A DNA stretch of 64,000 nt from Streptomyces sp. SID12501. Lineage in GTDB: Bacteria > Actinomycetota > Actinomycetes > Streptomycetales > Streptomycetaceae. A model generated the notes under the pieces. The model searched no databases, was not told where the DNA came from, and was given only the letters and a program-made list of their open reading frames with translations. Below, piece by piece: positions 23,064-30,708 of the stretch; the stretch's first letter is position 1, and each line of letters begins with the position of its first letter. The DNA is taken from contig NZ_JAAGLU010000046.1 in assembly GCF_010550245.1 (NCBI RefSeq), forward strand, positions 1 through 64,000, in the 5' to 3' direction. Made by a program: the position numbers and the translations under genes.

Positions 23064-23609
23064 ATGGACCGCGCAGACGGCTGGGTCAGCACCTCCATGC
23101 CCTATCTGGCGCCGCGGGTGAGCGGGCAGGGCGACACCTGGAGCGAGGAAGCCGCCGCGAAGGGGCGTCGGGGCACACAGCGCATCGTCCACGCCGGGGA
23201 GGTGCCGGCGTCCGAGGAGGTCTCCGGGCTGCTCGGTGTCGCCGAGGGCGAGGCCGTGGTCGTACGGCGTCGGGTGATCGAACTCGACGGTGAGCCCTGT
23301 GAGTTGACGAACACCTACTACCCCGTCCACATCGCCGGAGGCACCGCACTCGCCGGCCTCGCCAAGATCCCCGGCGGGGCAGTCACCCTGCTCGCGCGCC
23401 TCGGGCACGTGGGCGTACGGGTACGCGAGGACGTGACGGCCGGGCTGCCCGGCGCGGCGGAGCAACAGGCGCTGCGCGTCGGCCCGGACGCCCCCGTCCT
23501 ACGGCTGACCCGGCTCACCCTGGACGCCGAGGACCGCCCCCTCCAGGCCGACCTGATGACCATGCCCGCCCATCGGCAACGCCTGCGGTACGAACTGCGG
23601 ATCGGATAA
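23064..23609 (+). CDS. GntR/HutC-type UTRA domain protein lacking a DNA-binding domain
   Basis: The product is 181 aa. The UTRA ligand-binding fold is recognisable: HAGEVPASEEVSGLLGVAEG, then VVVRRRVIELDGEPCELTNT, YYPVHIAGGT, EDVTAGLPGAAEQQALRV, and a C-terminal LMTMPAHRQRLRYELRI. The N-terminal winged helix of GntR/HutC regulators is absent: only about 35 residues precede the domain, and the sequence upstream of ATG 23064 shows no HTH. It could bind a small molecule without DNA binding, or act through a partner. Similar UTRA-only proteins occur in other streptomycetes as far as I recall, so this is probably not a recent truncation. Confidence 0.75.
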   Translation: MDRADGWVSTSMPYLAPRVSGQGDTWSEEAAAKGRRGTQRIVHAGEVPASEEVSGLLGVAEGEAVVVRRRVIELDGEPCELTNTYYPVHIAGGTALAGLAKIPGGAVTLLARLGHVGVRVREDVTAGLPGAAEQQALRVGPDAPVLRLTRLTLDAEDRPLQADLMTMPAHRQRLRYELRIG

Positions 23610-23646
23610 CGGGCGGCGGGGACCGGCGCTTCCTCCGCGCACTCCC

Positions 23647-24393
23647 CTACGCCCACTCCACCCCGGCCACGCGCGTCTCCACCCGCATCCCCCACGGCAC
23701 GCGCCACTCCTCCACGCACACCGTCCAGCTCTGCTCCCGCCTCGCACCCGGCCCGATCGGCGTCGGGAGCGCCACGGTCGACCCGATCGTCGCCCAGTCG
23801 ATGCCGAGCAGGTCGATGATGTGCGTACCGAAGGTCACCGTGCCCGAACGCACCGGTGAGCCGCCGGTGTTGTGGAAGGCGAGAGTCACCTTCTCGCACC
23901 AGCGCTTGTCCGTGGGCTCGCGTACCGGCGCACCCGTGGTCAGGTACGCGGGACCGATGGGCGGTGACGGCTCCGGTGTCGTCGGTGCCGGCGGCGGTGT
24001 CGAGACGGAGGTCTGCGTCGACGTCGGCGCGGGAGTCGCCGGATTCGTGCTTGTACGGGCCGAGTTGGAGCCTGCTGCCGGAACGGGCGGCGATCCGGGC
24101 GCCGTTGAGGGCGTGAGCGGCCGACTCGTCTGCCGGGACGGCGAGTTGGGCACCACTGTTTCCGACTCGGGTCCCTCCAGCGGTACGAACGTCACCTCCC
24201 CGGTGGGAGCAACCGCCGTACCGCCGATCGCCGGTCGCTCGACCGGGACGTACGCCTCGTCGGGTCCGCCACTGACCCCGCACGCCGCCAACACCCCTGT
24301 CAGGGCACAGGCCACGACGGCCGCCGAGGTGGTCAGGGCGATGGCGCCCCGGCGGTCATGCGTCGTATGCGTCGCGCGGGTCTGTCGAAGCAT
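23647..24393 (-). CDS. Putative lipoprotein, Pro/Thr/Ser-rich
   Basis: The product is 248 aa. After a positively charged N-terminus (RATHTTHDRRG) comes a hydrophobic signal ending in the lipobox LAAC at about residues 35-38. A Pro/Ser/Thr-rich linker covers about 85-145. A C-terminal domain has WCEKVTLAFHNTGGSPVRSG, FGTHIIDLLGIDW and SWTVCVEEWRVPWGM, with two Cys residues that may pair. The fold looks like a small beta-sandwich exposed outside the membrane. The function is unknown. It lies downstream of the sigma factor gene sigN on the same strand by about 100 bp. Confidence 0.7.
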   Translation of the reverse strand: MLRQTRATHTTHDRRGAIALTTSAAVVACALTGVLAACGVSGGPDEAYVPVERPAIGGTAVAPTGEVTFVPLEGPESETVVPNSPSRQTSRPLTPSTAPGSPPVPAAGSNSARTSTNPATPAPTSTQTSVSTPPPAPTTPEPSPPIGPAYLTTGAPVREPTDKRWCEKVTLAFHNTGGSPVRSGTVTFGTHIIDLLGIDWATIGSTVALPTPIGPGARREQSWTVCVEEWRVPWGMRVETRVAGVEWA

Positions 24394-24432
24394 CGCGTCA
24401 TCGTCGCTGATGCTCCGTCAGAAGTGAACCCA

Positions 24433-24477
24433 CAGGACTTGCAGGACCCGCAGGACCCGCAGGACTTGCAGGACCCC
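24433..24477 (-). repeat. Five tandem 9-bp units (CAGGACTTG/CAGGACCCG) between sigN and the lipoprotein gene
   Basis: Nine-base units are repeated five times without interruption in the 106-bp gap between the sigma factor gene and the lipoprotein gene. The array encodes nothing here. Confidence 0.85.
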
Positions 24478-24499
24478 TCAGCGAGCCCTCGGCCGGACC

Positions 24500-25417
24500 T
24501 CAGTCGGAGATCAGGCCCTCGCGGAGCTGGGACAGGGTCCGGGTCAGGAGGCGTGACACGTGCATCTGGGAGATGCCGACCTCCTCGCCGATCTGCGACT
24601 GGGTCATGTTGGCGAAGAAGCGCAACATGATGATCCGGCGCTCACGGGGCGGCAGTTTGGCCAGCAGCGGCTTCAGGGACTCGCGGTACTCCACGCCCTC
24701 CAGTGCCGTGTCCTCGTAGCCGAGGCGGTCGGCCAGGGAGCCCTCGCCGCCGTCGTCCTCCAGGGCCGGGGAGTCCAGGGACGAGGCCGTGTACGCGTTG
24801 CCGACAGCGAGGCCGTCGACCACGTCCTCCTCGGACACGCCCAGCACTACGGCGAGTTCGGGCACCGTGGGGGAGCGGTCCAGCTTCTGGGCGAGCTCGT
24901 CGCTGGCCTTGGTGAGGGCCAGGCGTAGCTCCTGCAGGCGGCGCGGTACCCGCACCGACCACGACGTGTCGCGGAAGAAGCGCTTGATCTCGCCCACGAC
25001 GGTCGGCATCGCGAACGTCGGGAACTCGACGCCGCGTTCGCAGTCGAAGCGGTCGATCGCCTTGATCAGGCCGATGGTGCCGACCTGGACGATGTCCTCC
25101 ATCGGCTCGTTCCGGGAGCGGAAGCGTGCCGCCGCGTACCGGACGAGGGGGAGGTTCAGCTCGATGAGGGTGTCCCGGACGTACGTACGCTCGGGGCTGT
25201 TCTCGTCGAGGGCGGCGAGCCGCAGGAACAGGGAACGGGACAGCGTGCGGGTGTCGATGGCACCCGTGGTCGGTGGAGCGGGCGGGAGGGCCTGGGTGGC
25301 CGGGGCTGCCTCTGCCTCGACCTCCACTACGAGGGCCGGGACGTCGTGAAGCTCGGCGGGCGCCGACTCGCTCTTCGTGAGCGTGAGCACCTTGGAGCTG
25401 CCCTGGTCTGCGGACAT
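24500..25417 (-). CDS. sigN: SigB/SigF-family RNA polymerase sigma factor, SigN-like
   Basis: The product is 305 aa. The N-terminal 55 residues are a variable, acidic extension. Region 2 is LPLVRYAAARFRSRNEPMED, then IVQVGTIGLIKAIDRF and RGVEFPTFAMPTVVGEIKRF. Region 3 is RDTSWSVRVPRRLQELRLAL. Region 4 is LPPRERRIIMLRFFANMTQS plus the HTH QIGEEVGISQMHVSRLLTRT. This is the stress/sporulation SigB/F/G family. From memory of the S. coelicolor order SCO4034-SCO4035 it corresponds to SigN, which acts in aerial hyphae; the symbol rests on that synteny. Palindromic motifs lie upstream. The paralogous sigF-like gene is directly upstream on the same strand. Confidence 0.8.
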   Translation of the reverse strand: MSADQGSSKVLTLTKSESAPAELHDVPALVVEVEAEAAPATQALPPAPPTTGAIDTRTLSRSLFLRLAALDENSPERTYVRDTLIELNLPLVRYAAARFRSRNEPMEDIVQVGTIGLIKAIDRFDCERGVEFPTFAMPTVVGEIKRFFRDTSWSVRVPRRLQELRLALTKASDELAQKLDRSPTVPELAVVLGVSEEDVVDGLAVGNAYTASSLDSPALEDDGGEGSLADRLGYEDTALEGVEYRESLKPLLAKLPPRERRIIMLRFFANMTQSQIGEEVGISQMHVSRLLTRTLSQLREGLISD

Positions 25418-25530
25418 GCCACCCCCTTTGGGTCGCGGACGGTCGCGGCGGACGTTCCGATCTGAGGAACGCAGCCTTCACCTGAATACCGGAGCCGGAG
25501 CCACGGCAAACGCTCTTCACGGAGAATGTC

Positions 25531-25568
25531 ACATGTCGGCAACACGCTGTAGTTACATGTCGACATGT
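25531..25568. promoter_or_regulatory. ACATGTCG repeats and a 14-bp palindrome upstream of sigN
   Basis: ACATGTCG occurs at 25531-25538 and again at 25555-25562, the latter as part of the perfect palindrome ACATGTCGACATGT (25555-25568). They lie in the 326-bp gap upstream of sigN, about 115-150 bp before its start. They may be an operator for a developmental regulator. No other gene is visible in this gap. Confidence 0.45.
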
Positions 25569-25695
25569 GGGACGCGAATCCGCCCTGGAAAAAGGGGGTC
25601 TGGCAGTTTTTAACCCCAGAAATGTCGGGAAATGCGTCACTGAGCGATTCGCTCTCCCAGGTGACGACTCGCTCCTGTATCCGGTTACGTGTCCG

Positions 25696-25729
25696 GTGAC
25701 GTCTCCGGGGGCGCGACCGGAGACGTCAC
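25696..25729 (-). terminator. Terminator hairpin downstream of sigF
   Basis: A perfect 13-bp stem (GTGACGTCTCCGG and complement) with an 8-base loop, 14 bp after the sigF stop codon. It separates sigF from sigN transcription. Confidence 0.8.
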
Positions 25730-25743
25730 GGTGCCGTCCCCGA

Positions 25744-26598
25744 CTACGCCTCGACGCGGTTCGCGGAGCGCAGTCGCGCGAAGCTACGGGCCAGTAGCCG
25801 GGACACGTGCATCTGCGAGACACCCAGTTCCGCGCTGATCTGCGACTGGGTGAGGTTGCTGTAGTAACGCAGCAGCAGGATGCGCTGTTCGCGTTCTGGG
25901 AGCTGGACCAGGAGATGCCGGACCAGGTCGCGGTGCTCCACGCCGTCCAGCGCGGGATCCTCGAAGCCGAGCCGGTCGACCAGGCCCGGCAGCCCGTCGC
26001 CCTCCTGAGCGGCCTCCAGCGAGGTCGCGTGGTACGAGCGGCCGGCCTCGATGCAGGACAGCACGTCGTCCTCGCTGATCCGCAGATGCTCGGCGATCTC
26101 GCCGGTCGTCGGGGTGCGGCCGAACGCCGTCGTCAGGTCCTCCGTCGCCCCGGTGACCTGCACCCACAACTCGTGCAGCCGGCGCGGTACATGGACCGTG
26201 CGGACGTTGTCCCGGAAGTACCGCTTGATCTCGCCGATGACGGTCGGCATCGCGAACGTCGGGAACTGGACACCCCGGTCCGGGTCGAACCGGTCGATGG
26301 CGTTGATCAGGCCGATGGTGCCGACCTGGACGACGTCCTCCATCGGCTCGTTGCGGGAGCGGAAGCGGGCGGCGGCGTAGCGCACGAGCGGGATGTTCGC
26401 CTCGATGAGCGCCCCCCGCACGCGGTTGTGCTCCGGCGTACCCGGATCCATCATCTTGAGCTGGCCGAAGAGCACCTGGGTGAGGGCCCGGGTGTCAGCC
26501 CCTCGGCTCCGCTGGGGGGTGGGCTCCTGAGGTGCGGCTTCTTGGACAGCGGCTTCTCGGGCAGTGGCTTCCTGGGGTGGCGCAGTACTGGCCGACAC
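25744..26598 (-). CDS. sigF: SigB/SigF-family RNA polymerase sigma factor, SigF-like
   Basis: The product is 284 aa. Region 2 (IPLVRYAAARFRSRNEPMED, then VGTIGLINAIDRFDPDRGVQ), region 3 (RDNVRTVHVPRRLHELWVQV) and region 4 (LPEREQRILLLRYYSNLTQS, then QISAELGVSQMHVSRLLARS) are complete. It is paralogous to the downstream sigN product. From recollection it matches S. coelicolor SigF, the late spore-maturation sigma factor, in both sequence and position next to SigN. Start GTG 26598 (VSASTAPPQE) is chosen because AGAGGTGG lies 8 bp upstream. The frame is open to a TTG at 26649, adding only a repeated LTDE motif. Confidence 0.82.
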   Translation of the reverse strand: MSASTAPPQEATAREAAVQEAAPQEPTPQRSRGADTRALTQVLFGQLKMMDPGTPEHNRVRGALIEANIPLVRYAAARFRSRNEPMEDVVQVGTIGLINAIDRFDPDRGVQFPTFAMPTVIGEIKRYFRDNVRTVHVPRRLHELWVQVTGATEDLTTAFGRTPTTGEIAEHLRISEDDVLSCIEAGRSYHATSLEAAQEGDGLPGLVDRLGFEDPALDGVEHRDLVRHLLVQLPEREQRILLLRYYSNLTQSQISAELGVSQMHVSRLLARSFARLRSANRVEA

Positions 26599-26613
26599 GG
26601 TCAAGGCCACCTC

Positions 26614-26649
26614 TTCATCGGTCAACTCATCGGTCAACTCATCCGTCAA
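26614..26649 (-). repeat. Three tandem 12-bp units just upstream of the sigF start
   Basis: On the minus strand TTGAC(G/C)GATGA(G/A) repeats three times, ending 15 bp before the chosen GTG start. If the upstream TTG were used, the array would encode LTDELTDELTDE. Confidence 0.85.
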
Positions 26650-26740
26650 AAGCGGTCATAGCATCACAAGACATGTGCACTGTGTGCAAGCACCCCATAA
26701 CACCGTGTTGAGTGAGAGTTGGACCATAAGACGTAAAAAG

Positions 26741-26765
26741 ACCCCGCACCGTTCCGGTGCGGGGT
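26741..26765 (-). terminator. Intrinsic terminator of the Dabb protein gene
   Basis: An 11-bp perfect GC-rich stem (ACCCCGCACCG and complement) with a 3-base loop, followed on the minus strand by five T residues. It lies 24 bp after the stop at 26789. This is a classical rho-independent terminator, unusual here in having the T run. Confidence 0.9.
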
Positions 26766-26788
26766 CGTCGCCTGTGCGGCCGTACGGC

Positions 26789-27082
26789 TCAGAACTCGTA
26801 GTCGGCGATCACCCAGGTGGCGAACTCGCGCCACGGTCCGGCAGCCGTCTGATGGGCCGGGTGCTCCAGGTACCGCACCAGCGCGTCCTTGTCCTCCACC
26901 GCCGAGTTGATCGCGAAGTCGTAGGCGATGGGGCGGTCGGTGATGTTCCAGGCGCACTCCCAGAAGCGGAGTTCACCGATCTGGCCGGGCAGGGCGCGGA
27001 AGGCCTCGACACCCGCCACGACCCGCGGTTCGTCGCGCTGGACGCCCTCGTTGAGCTTGAAGAGGACCAGATGGCGGATCAC
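26789..27082 (-). CDS. Dabb family protein (stress-responsive alpha/beta-barrel)
   Basis: The product is 97 aa. It is a dimeric ferredoxin-like alpha/beta-barrel with the pattern IRHLVLFKLNEGV, then RVVAGVEAFRALPGQIGELR, WECAWNITDRPIAYDFAIN, SAVEDKDALVRYLEHPAHQ, and ADYEF at the C-terminus. The family's catalytic role is mostly unknown. Start GTG 27082 is set by GGGGAG five bases upstream; the nearby ATG is out of frame. It is a stand-alone gene ended by the T-run terminator. Confidence 0.85.
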   Translation of the reverse strand: MIRHLVLFKLNEGVQRDEPRVVAGVEAFRALPGQIGELRFWECAWNITDRPIAYDFAINSAVEDKDALVRYLEHPAHQTAAGPWREFATWVIADYEF

Positions 27083-27092
27083 ATGCACTCCC

Positions 27093-27269
27093 CTACTTGG
27101 CGCCGTCGGCGATCCAGGTCATGAAGTCGCCTATGGCGCTGGCCGCGTTCGAGATTCCTTCGAACGCTATCTGGACGTAGTCGGCGGCCTTCCTCGGGTC
27201 CGTGATGATCACATACAGGATGAAGACCACAACCGCGTAGACGGCGATCTTCTTCGCATTCACCGCCAC
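27093..27269 (-). CDS. Small hypothetical membrane protein
   Basis: The product is 58 aa. An N-terminal TM helix (KIAVYAVVVFILYVIIT) is followed by an amphipathic segment (ADYVQIAFEGISNAASAIGD) and the tail FMTWIADGAK. The start GTG 27269 has GGGGAGG five bases upstream, which decides it over the GTG two codons later. Similar short proteins are widespread in Streptomyces, but the function is unknown. It ends 10 bp before the Dabb start, so the two are probably co-transcribed. Confidence 0.7.
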   Translation of the reverse strand: MAVNAKKIAVYAVVVFILYVIITDPRKAADYVQIAFEGISNAASAIGDFMTWIADGAK

Positions 27270-27333
27270 GGCGGCCTCCCCCTCAGACCCGACCAGACCG
27301 GACCGCACGACACCCGACTGATGTCGCACGAAA

Positions 27334-27355
27334 GGCCCCGCCGTCCGGCGAGGCC
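27334..27355 (-). terminator. Terminator downstream of tRNA-Ser
   Basis: The stem GGCCCCGCC / GGCGAGGCC (one G-U pair) with a 4-base loop, followed on the minus strand by TTT. It lies 10 bp beyond the tRNA 3' end. Confidence 0.75.
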
Positions 27356-27364
27356 CTTCTACAG

Positions 27365-27449
27365 CGGTAGCGGAGGGATTTGAACCCTCGGTGACTTGCG
27401 CCACACTCGCTTTCGAGGCGAGCTCCTTCGGCCGCTCGGACACGCTACC
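27365..27449 (-). tRNA. tRNA-Ser (anticodon CGA)
   Basis: On the minus strand, the acceptor stem GGTAGCG pairs with CGCTACC, with discriminator G. The D arm is at GTCCGAGCGGCCGAAGGA. The anticodon stem CTCGC/GCGAG holds loop CTCGAAA, giving anticodon CGA. A long class II variable arm (TGTGGCGCAAGTCACC) is typical of serine tRNAs. The T arm has GGTTCAAATC. CCA is not encoded. It decodes UCG, a common codon in this GC-rich genome. Confidence 0.95.
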
Positions 27450-27457
27450 GAGGGGAA

Positions 27458-27486
27458 CCTTACAGCACGGTGTGGCATGGTCCGAA
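27458..27486 (-). promoter_or_regulatory. Promoter of tRNA-Ser
   Basis: Minus-strand -35 TTCGGA (27481-27486) and -10 TAAGGT (27458-27463), 17-bp spacer, 9 bp upstream of the mature tRNA 5' end. Confidence 0.65.
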
Positions 27487-27546
27487 ATCCGTTTATCGTC
27501 GTCCCCCGCCGGTGAATCAGCGGTCGGCCAGGTGATCAGTCACCGG

Positions 27547-27981
27547 TCAGCGGTCGTGGCGGAAGAAGGTGGTGAGGAGGCCGGCGCAGTCGTCCGCGAG
27601 GACGTCGCCGATCACCTCGGGGCGGTGGTTGAGGCGGCGGTCGCGTACGACGTCCCAGAGGGAGCCGGCCGCGCCCGCCTTCTCGTCCCGGGCGCCGTAG
27701 ACGACCCGGTCGACCCGTGACTGCACGAGGGCGCCCGCGCACATCGTGCAGGGCTCCAGCGTCACGACGAGCGTGCAACCGGACAGCCGCCACTCCCCGA
27801 GCCGTTCCGCGGCCCGCCGGAGCGCGAGGACCTCCGCGTGCGCGGTCGGATCGCCCGTCGCCTCGCGCTCGTTGTGCCCGGTCGCGAGCACCGTCGTGCC
27901 GTCGGCGGCCAGGACGACGGCGCCGACGGGGACGTCACCGCCCAGGGCGGCCCGCCCGGCCGCGGCCAGGGCGAGCCGCAT
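27547..27981 (-). CDS. tadA: tRNA(adenine34) deaminase TadA-type nucleoside deaminase
   Basis: The product is 144 aa. It converts adenosine to inosine at the wobble base of tRNA-Arg(ACG). The zinc cytidine-deaminase fold has HAE in DPTAHAEVLALRRA (zinc His and catalytic Glu) and PCxxC in LEPCTMCAGALVQSRV. Other conserved parts are GDVPVGAVV, ATGHNERE, VYGARDEKAGAAGSL and a C-terminal FFR. ATG 27981 is the only start codon close by. The frame continues upstream with plausible residues (DPVRDPWRA) but no start codon, so a non-ATG start is possible. It lies directly downstream of its associated-protein gene. Confidence 0.88.
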   Translation of the reverse strand: MRLALAAAGRAALGGDVPVGAVVLAADGTTVLATGHNEREATGDPTAHAEVLALRRAAERLGEWRLSGCTLVVTLEPCTMCAGALVQSRVDRVVYGARDEKAGAAGSLWDVVRDRRLNHRPEVIGDVLADDCAGLLTTFFRHDR

Positions 27982-28043
27982 CGCGGCCCGCCACGGATCA
28001 CGTACGGGGTCGGGCGCCCCTTCGTCGATCAGGCCCTCTCGGC

Positions 28044-28610
28044 TCAGCGCACCGTCTCCAGGACCTCCGACGCTCCCAGGGCCTCGGCGATCGCGCTCAG
28101 CGCGTCGTCGGCGTCCAGGGCGCGCAGTTCCTTCTCGCCGACGCCGAGGTCGTCGAGGATCACGGGGTCCCCCACGGGGCCGTGCGGCACCGCGTCGGCG
28201 GGGACGCCGGTCTCCTCGTCGTCGTCGGCGGAGTCCGAGTCGGTGTCCGGATCGGCGTCCGACTCACCGTCCTCGGTGCCGTCGAGGTCGAGGACGAGGG
28301 CGTCGAGATCAGGTTCGTCGGCGTCCGGATCGCGGCCGAGCAGCTCGGCCGTGAGCAGGATCTCACCGTACGAACTACGGGAAGCGGCGGCGGCGTCCGA
28401 GACGTAGATCCGGGGGTCGTCCTCGCCGTCGATGCGGACGACGCCGAACCAGGCGTCCTCCTGCTCGATGAGCACCAGCACCGTGTCGTCCTCGGGGGAG
28501 GCTTCACGGGCCAGTTCGGCCAGGTCCGACAGGGTTTCCACATCGTCGAGCTCTGTGTCGCTCGCTTCCCACCCGTCTTCGGTGCGCGCGAGCACTGCGG
28601 CGAAGTACAC
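28044..28610 (-). CDS. tRNA adenosine deaminase-associated protein
   Basis: The product is 188 aa and strongly acidic. The N-terminal domain (MYFAAVLARTEDGWEASDTE, EQEDAWFGVVRIDGEDDPRI) and the C-terminal helices (LDDLGVGEKELRALDADDAL) are joined by a run of Asp/Glu/Ser (DADPDTDSDSADDDEE). The family is found next to tadA in actinobacteria, hence the name; the molecular role is not known. It is 62 bp upstream of tadA on the same strand and probably co-transcribed with it. Confidence 0.8.
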   Translation of the reverse strand: MYFAAVLARTEDGWEASDTELDDVETLSDLAELAREASPEDDTVLVLIEQEDAWFGVVRIDGEDDPRIYVSDAAAASRSSYGEILLTAELLGRDPDADEPDLDALVLDLDGTEDGESDADPDTDSDSADDDEETGVPADAVPHGPVGDPVILDDLGVGEKELRALDADDALSAIAEALGASEVLETVR

Positions 28611-28873
28611 CGTGACTCTCCCACTGTTCCTAGGCGTGCCCGTTGGGGGTCCCCCCGGCGGAGGTTACGGGCGGGGAAGGCTGTTCGCCGAGCCCCACCC
28701 ACTCGGCATCGTGGCAGAAACGGAGCGTTCAGGGGACGTCTTCGGCACCCTGTGTCCGGCTCTTTTGATCGGTTGTCAGCCGAGCCCTTCAGCAGCGCTC
28801 TCGTTGCCGCCACCAGCGGATCGTAACCGGCTTCCGTCAGCGCCCCTGCACGGCTACCCCCTCAACGCGCCTG

Positions 28874-29083
28874 CTACCAGCGGAACGTACGCATACGCAT
28901 GGCGTGGCGAAGGCGCGCGGTCTTGGCGCGGCGGGGCTGTACACGGTCGCGCAACTCGCGGGCCTCGGTCAGCTCGCGCAGGAAGACGGCCCGGCGCCGA
29001 CGCCTCTCGGCCTCGGTCTCCGACGCCTTCCGGTCCTGGTCGGGTGTGTGGTCGGGTGCATGGACGGGTTCGTGGTCAGACAT
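28874..29083 (-). CDS. Small basic hypothetical protein
   Basis: The product is 69 aa. An acidic/His N-terminus (MSDHEPVHAPDHTPDQD) is followed by a highly basic helical part (AERRRRRAVFLRELTEAREL, RRAKTARLRHAMRMRTFRW). This may be a nucleic-acid-binding peptide. I recall similar proteins near upp in other Streptomyces but no function. ATG 29083 is chosen over an ATG five codons earlier because GGGGGTG lies at the right distance. It is divergent from upp. Confidence 0.55.
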   Translation of the reverse strand: MSDHEPVHAPDHTPDQDRKASETEAERRRRRAVFLRELTEARELRDRVQPRRAKTARLRHAMRMRTFRW

Positions 29084-29238
29084 GGGCAGCACCCCCAATC
29101 CGTCCCTCCACCTTCCCTCCGTCGGGCGGTTTGATGCCAGCGGAAGAGTGAGGGAGGAGTGGAGTCGCTGTACGGGGAAGCGGAACCGCTGTATGGGGGA
29201 GCAGGCCGCTGTGCTGGACCCCGGCTACTGTTAGGGAC

Positions 29239-29874
29239 ATGCGTCTCCACGTCGTCGACCACCCTCTGGTCGCCCACAAGCTCACCACCCTGCGCGACCA
29301 GCGCACCGACTCCGCGACCTTCCGCCGTCTCGCCGACGAGCTGGTCACCCTGCTCGCCTACGAGGCCACGCGCGACGTGCGTACCGAACAGGTCGACATC
29401 ACGACTCCGGTCGCCTCGACCACGGGCGTCAAGCTGTCCTACCCGCGCCCCCTGGTGGTGCCGATCCTGCGGGCCGGTCTCGGCATGCTGGACGGCATGG
29501 TCCGGCTGCTGCCGACCGCCGAGGTGGGCTTCATGGGCATGGTGCGCGACGAGGAGACGCTCCAGGCGTCCACGTACGCCACCCGCATGCCGGAGGACCT
29601 CTCCGGGCGCCAGGTGTACGTCCTCGACCCGATGCTCGCCACCGGCGGCACCCTGGTGGCGGCGATCCAGGAACTCATCAAGCGCGGCGCCGACGATGTG
29701 ACGGCCGTGGTCCTCCTGGCCGCCCCGGAGGGCGTCGAGGTGATGGAACGCGAGCTGGCGGGCGCCCCGGTCACCGTCGTGACGGCCTCGATCGACGAGC
29801 GCCTGAACGAGCACGGCTACATCGTCCCGGGCCTCGGAGACGCGGGCGACCGGCTGTACGGCGCGGCCGAGTAG
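29239..29874 (+). CDS. upp: Uracil phosphoribosyltransferase
   Basis: The product is 211 aa. It salvages uracil with PRPP to form UMP. The PRPP-binding loop is in VYVLDPMLATGGTLVAA. The uracil-binding C-terminus is DERLNEHGYIVPGLGDAGDR, and the flap region is VVPILRAGLGMLDGM. Length and termini (MRLHVVDHPLVAHKLTTLRD to YGAAE) match the bacterial family. It is monocistronic, with LytR_C converging downstream. A RutA-like uracil-catabolism candidate occurs about 25 kb away in this window but is not linked. Confidence 0.96.
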   Translation: MRLHVVDHPLVAHKLTTLRDQRTDSATFRRLADELVTLLAYEATRDVRTEQVDITTPVASTTGVKLSYPRPLVVPILRAGLGMLDGMVRLLPTAEVGFMGMVRDEETLQASTYATRMPEDLSGRQVYVLDPMLATGGTLVAAIQELIKRGADDVTAVVLLAAPEGVEVMERELAGAPVTVVTASIDERLNEHGYIVPGLGDAGDRLYGAAE

Positions 29875-29911
29875 TACCGGTAGTACCAACAGGCAGTACG
29901 GAGTACGAGGC

Positions 29912-30562
29912 TCAGCAGCCCTTCTGGGTGCTGGAGGGCGTCGGCGCGGGACCGGCCAGCGCGGCCAGTGCCTGGTCGGCGTCCTTCTTGCTGGTCAGGG
30001 CCGTGAATTTGGTGCCGATGAGCAGGTCGACCTCGGTGGCCGAGGTGCGCGCGTCGGTCTTCACCTGGGCGCCGGCGAGCTGGGTGCCGAGCACGGGCAG
30101 GGCGGCCTGGGCGGCCGACTTCGCGCCGAGCACTATCCCGGCTCCGGCGATCTTCTTGTCGTAGGCCTTGGGCGCGTTGCCGACGTCGCCGATGCGGAAG
30201 CCGCGCTTTTTCAGCTCGTCCGCGGCCTGCTTGGCCAGGCCGCTGCGGGGCGTGGCGTTCAGGACGTTGACGGTGATCCGGCCGGGCTCGGGCAGAACTC
30301 TGGGAGCCGTCGGCGGTGTCGCCGTCGGGGTTGCCCTGGTGGCGCAGTCCGACTTCGGTCCCGCTGCCGTTGCCTTGCTGCCGCCGCCGGTGAAGACGTC
30401 GATGAGCTGCAAGGTGCCCCAGCCGATCAGGCCGAGGGCGGCGACGGAGGCCACGAGTCCGAGCACGAACCTGCGGCGCCCCCGGGGTCGGCGCATCCGC
30501 GGGTACTTGTCCCCCGTGATGCGGTACTGGCCGCCCATTCCGGGGGGAGTCAGCATGCTCAT
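29912..30562 (-). CDS. LytR_C domain protein (cell-wall-associated, single TM)
   Basis: The product is 216 aa. A basic N-terminus (MRRPRGRRRFVLG) is followed by one TM helix (residues about 33-55), a Thr/Pro-rich linker and the LytR/CpsA/Psr C-terminal domain (ITVNVLNATPRSGLAKQAAD, ELKKRGFRIGDVGNAPKAY, VDLLIGTKFTAL). It lacks the catalytic LCP domain, so it is not a teichoic acid ligase itself. It may bind wall polymer or an LCP enzyme outside the membrane. It converges with upp. Confidence 0.85.
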   Translation of the reverse strand: MSMLTPPGMGGQYRITGDKYPRMRRPRGRRRFVLGLVASVAALGLIGWGTLQLIDVFTGGGSKATAAGPKSDCATRATPTATPPTAPRVLPEPGRITVNVLNATPRSGLAKQAADELKKRGFRIGDVGNAPKAYDKKIAGAGIVLGAKSAAQAALPVLGTQLAGAQVKTDARTSATEVDLLIGTKFTALTSKKDADQALAALAGPAPTPSSTQKGC

Positions 30563-30660
30563 GGGCGCAGCGTAGTGGGCCCGGGCACCGATGCCTACTA
30601 AATGATCATTGACCCGACCGCAGTACTACCCGAAAGGGCCAATAAGCGTCGTGAGGACGG

Positions 30661-30708
30661 CCGTCAGGCGATCCGTCGGGCCATCCGTCAGGTAATCCGT
30701 CAGTCCAT
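30661..30708 (-). repeat. Four tandem 12-bp units at the 3' end of the VapB-like gene
   Basis: CCGTC(A/G)G followed by five variable bases repeats four times (plus-strand view). The stop codon of the 30700-30996 gene lies in the last unit, so copy-number change would alter only the downstream sequence. Confidence 0.85.

Noticed and set aside
27093..27443. 116-aa minus-strand frame covering tRNA-Ser
   Set aside because: The first half (SERPKELASKASVAQVTEGSN) is translation of the tRNA gene. The real small gene starts at GTG 27269 after a good ribosome binding site.
29231..29238. TAGGGA as the -10 of upp
   Set aside because: It is only one base from the ATG, so transcription would begin inside the gene. 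The start codon is fixed by strong family similarity.
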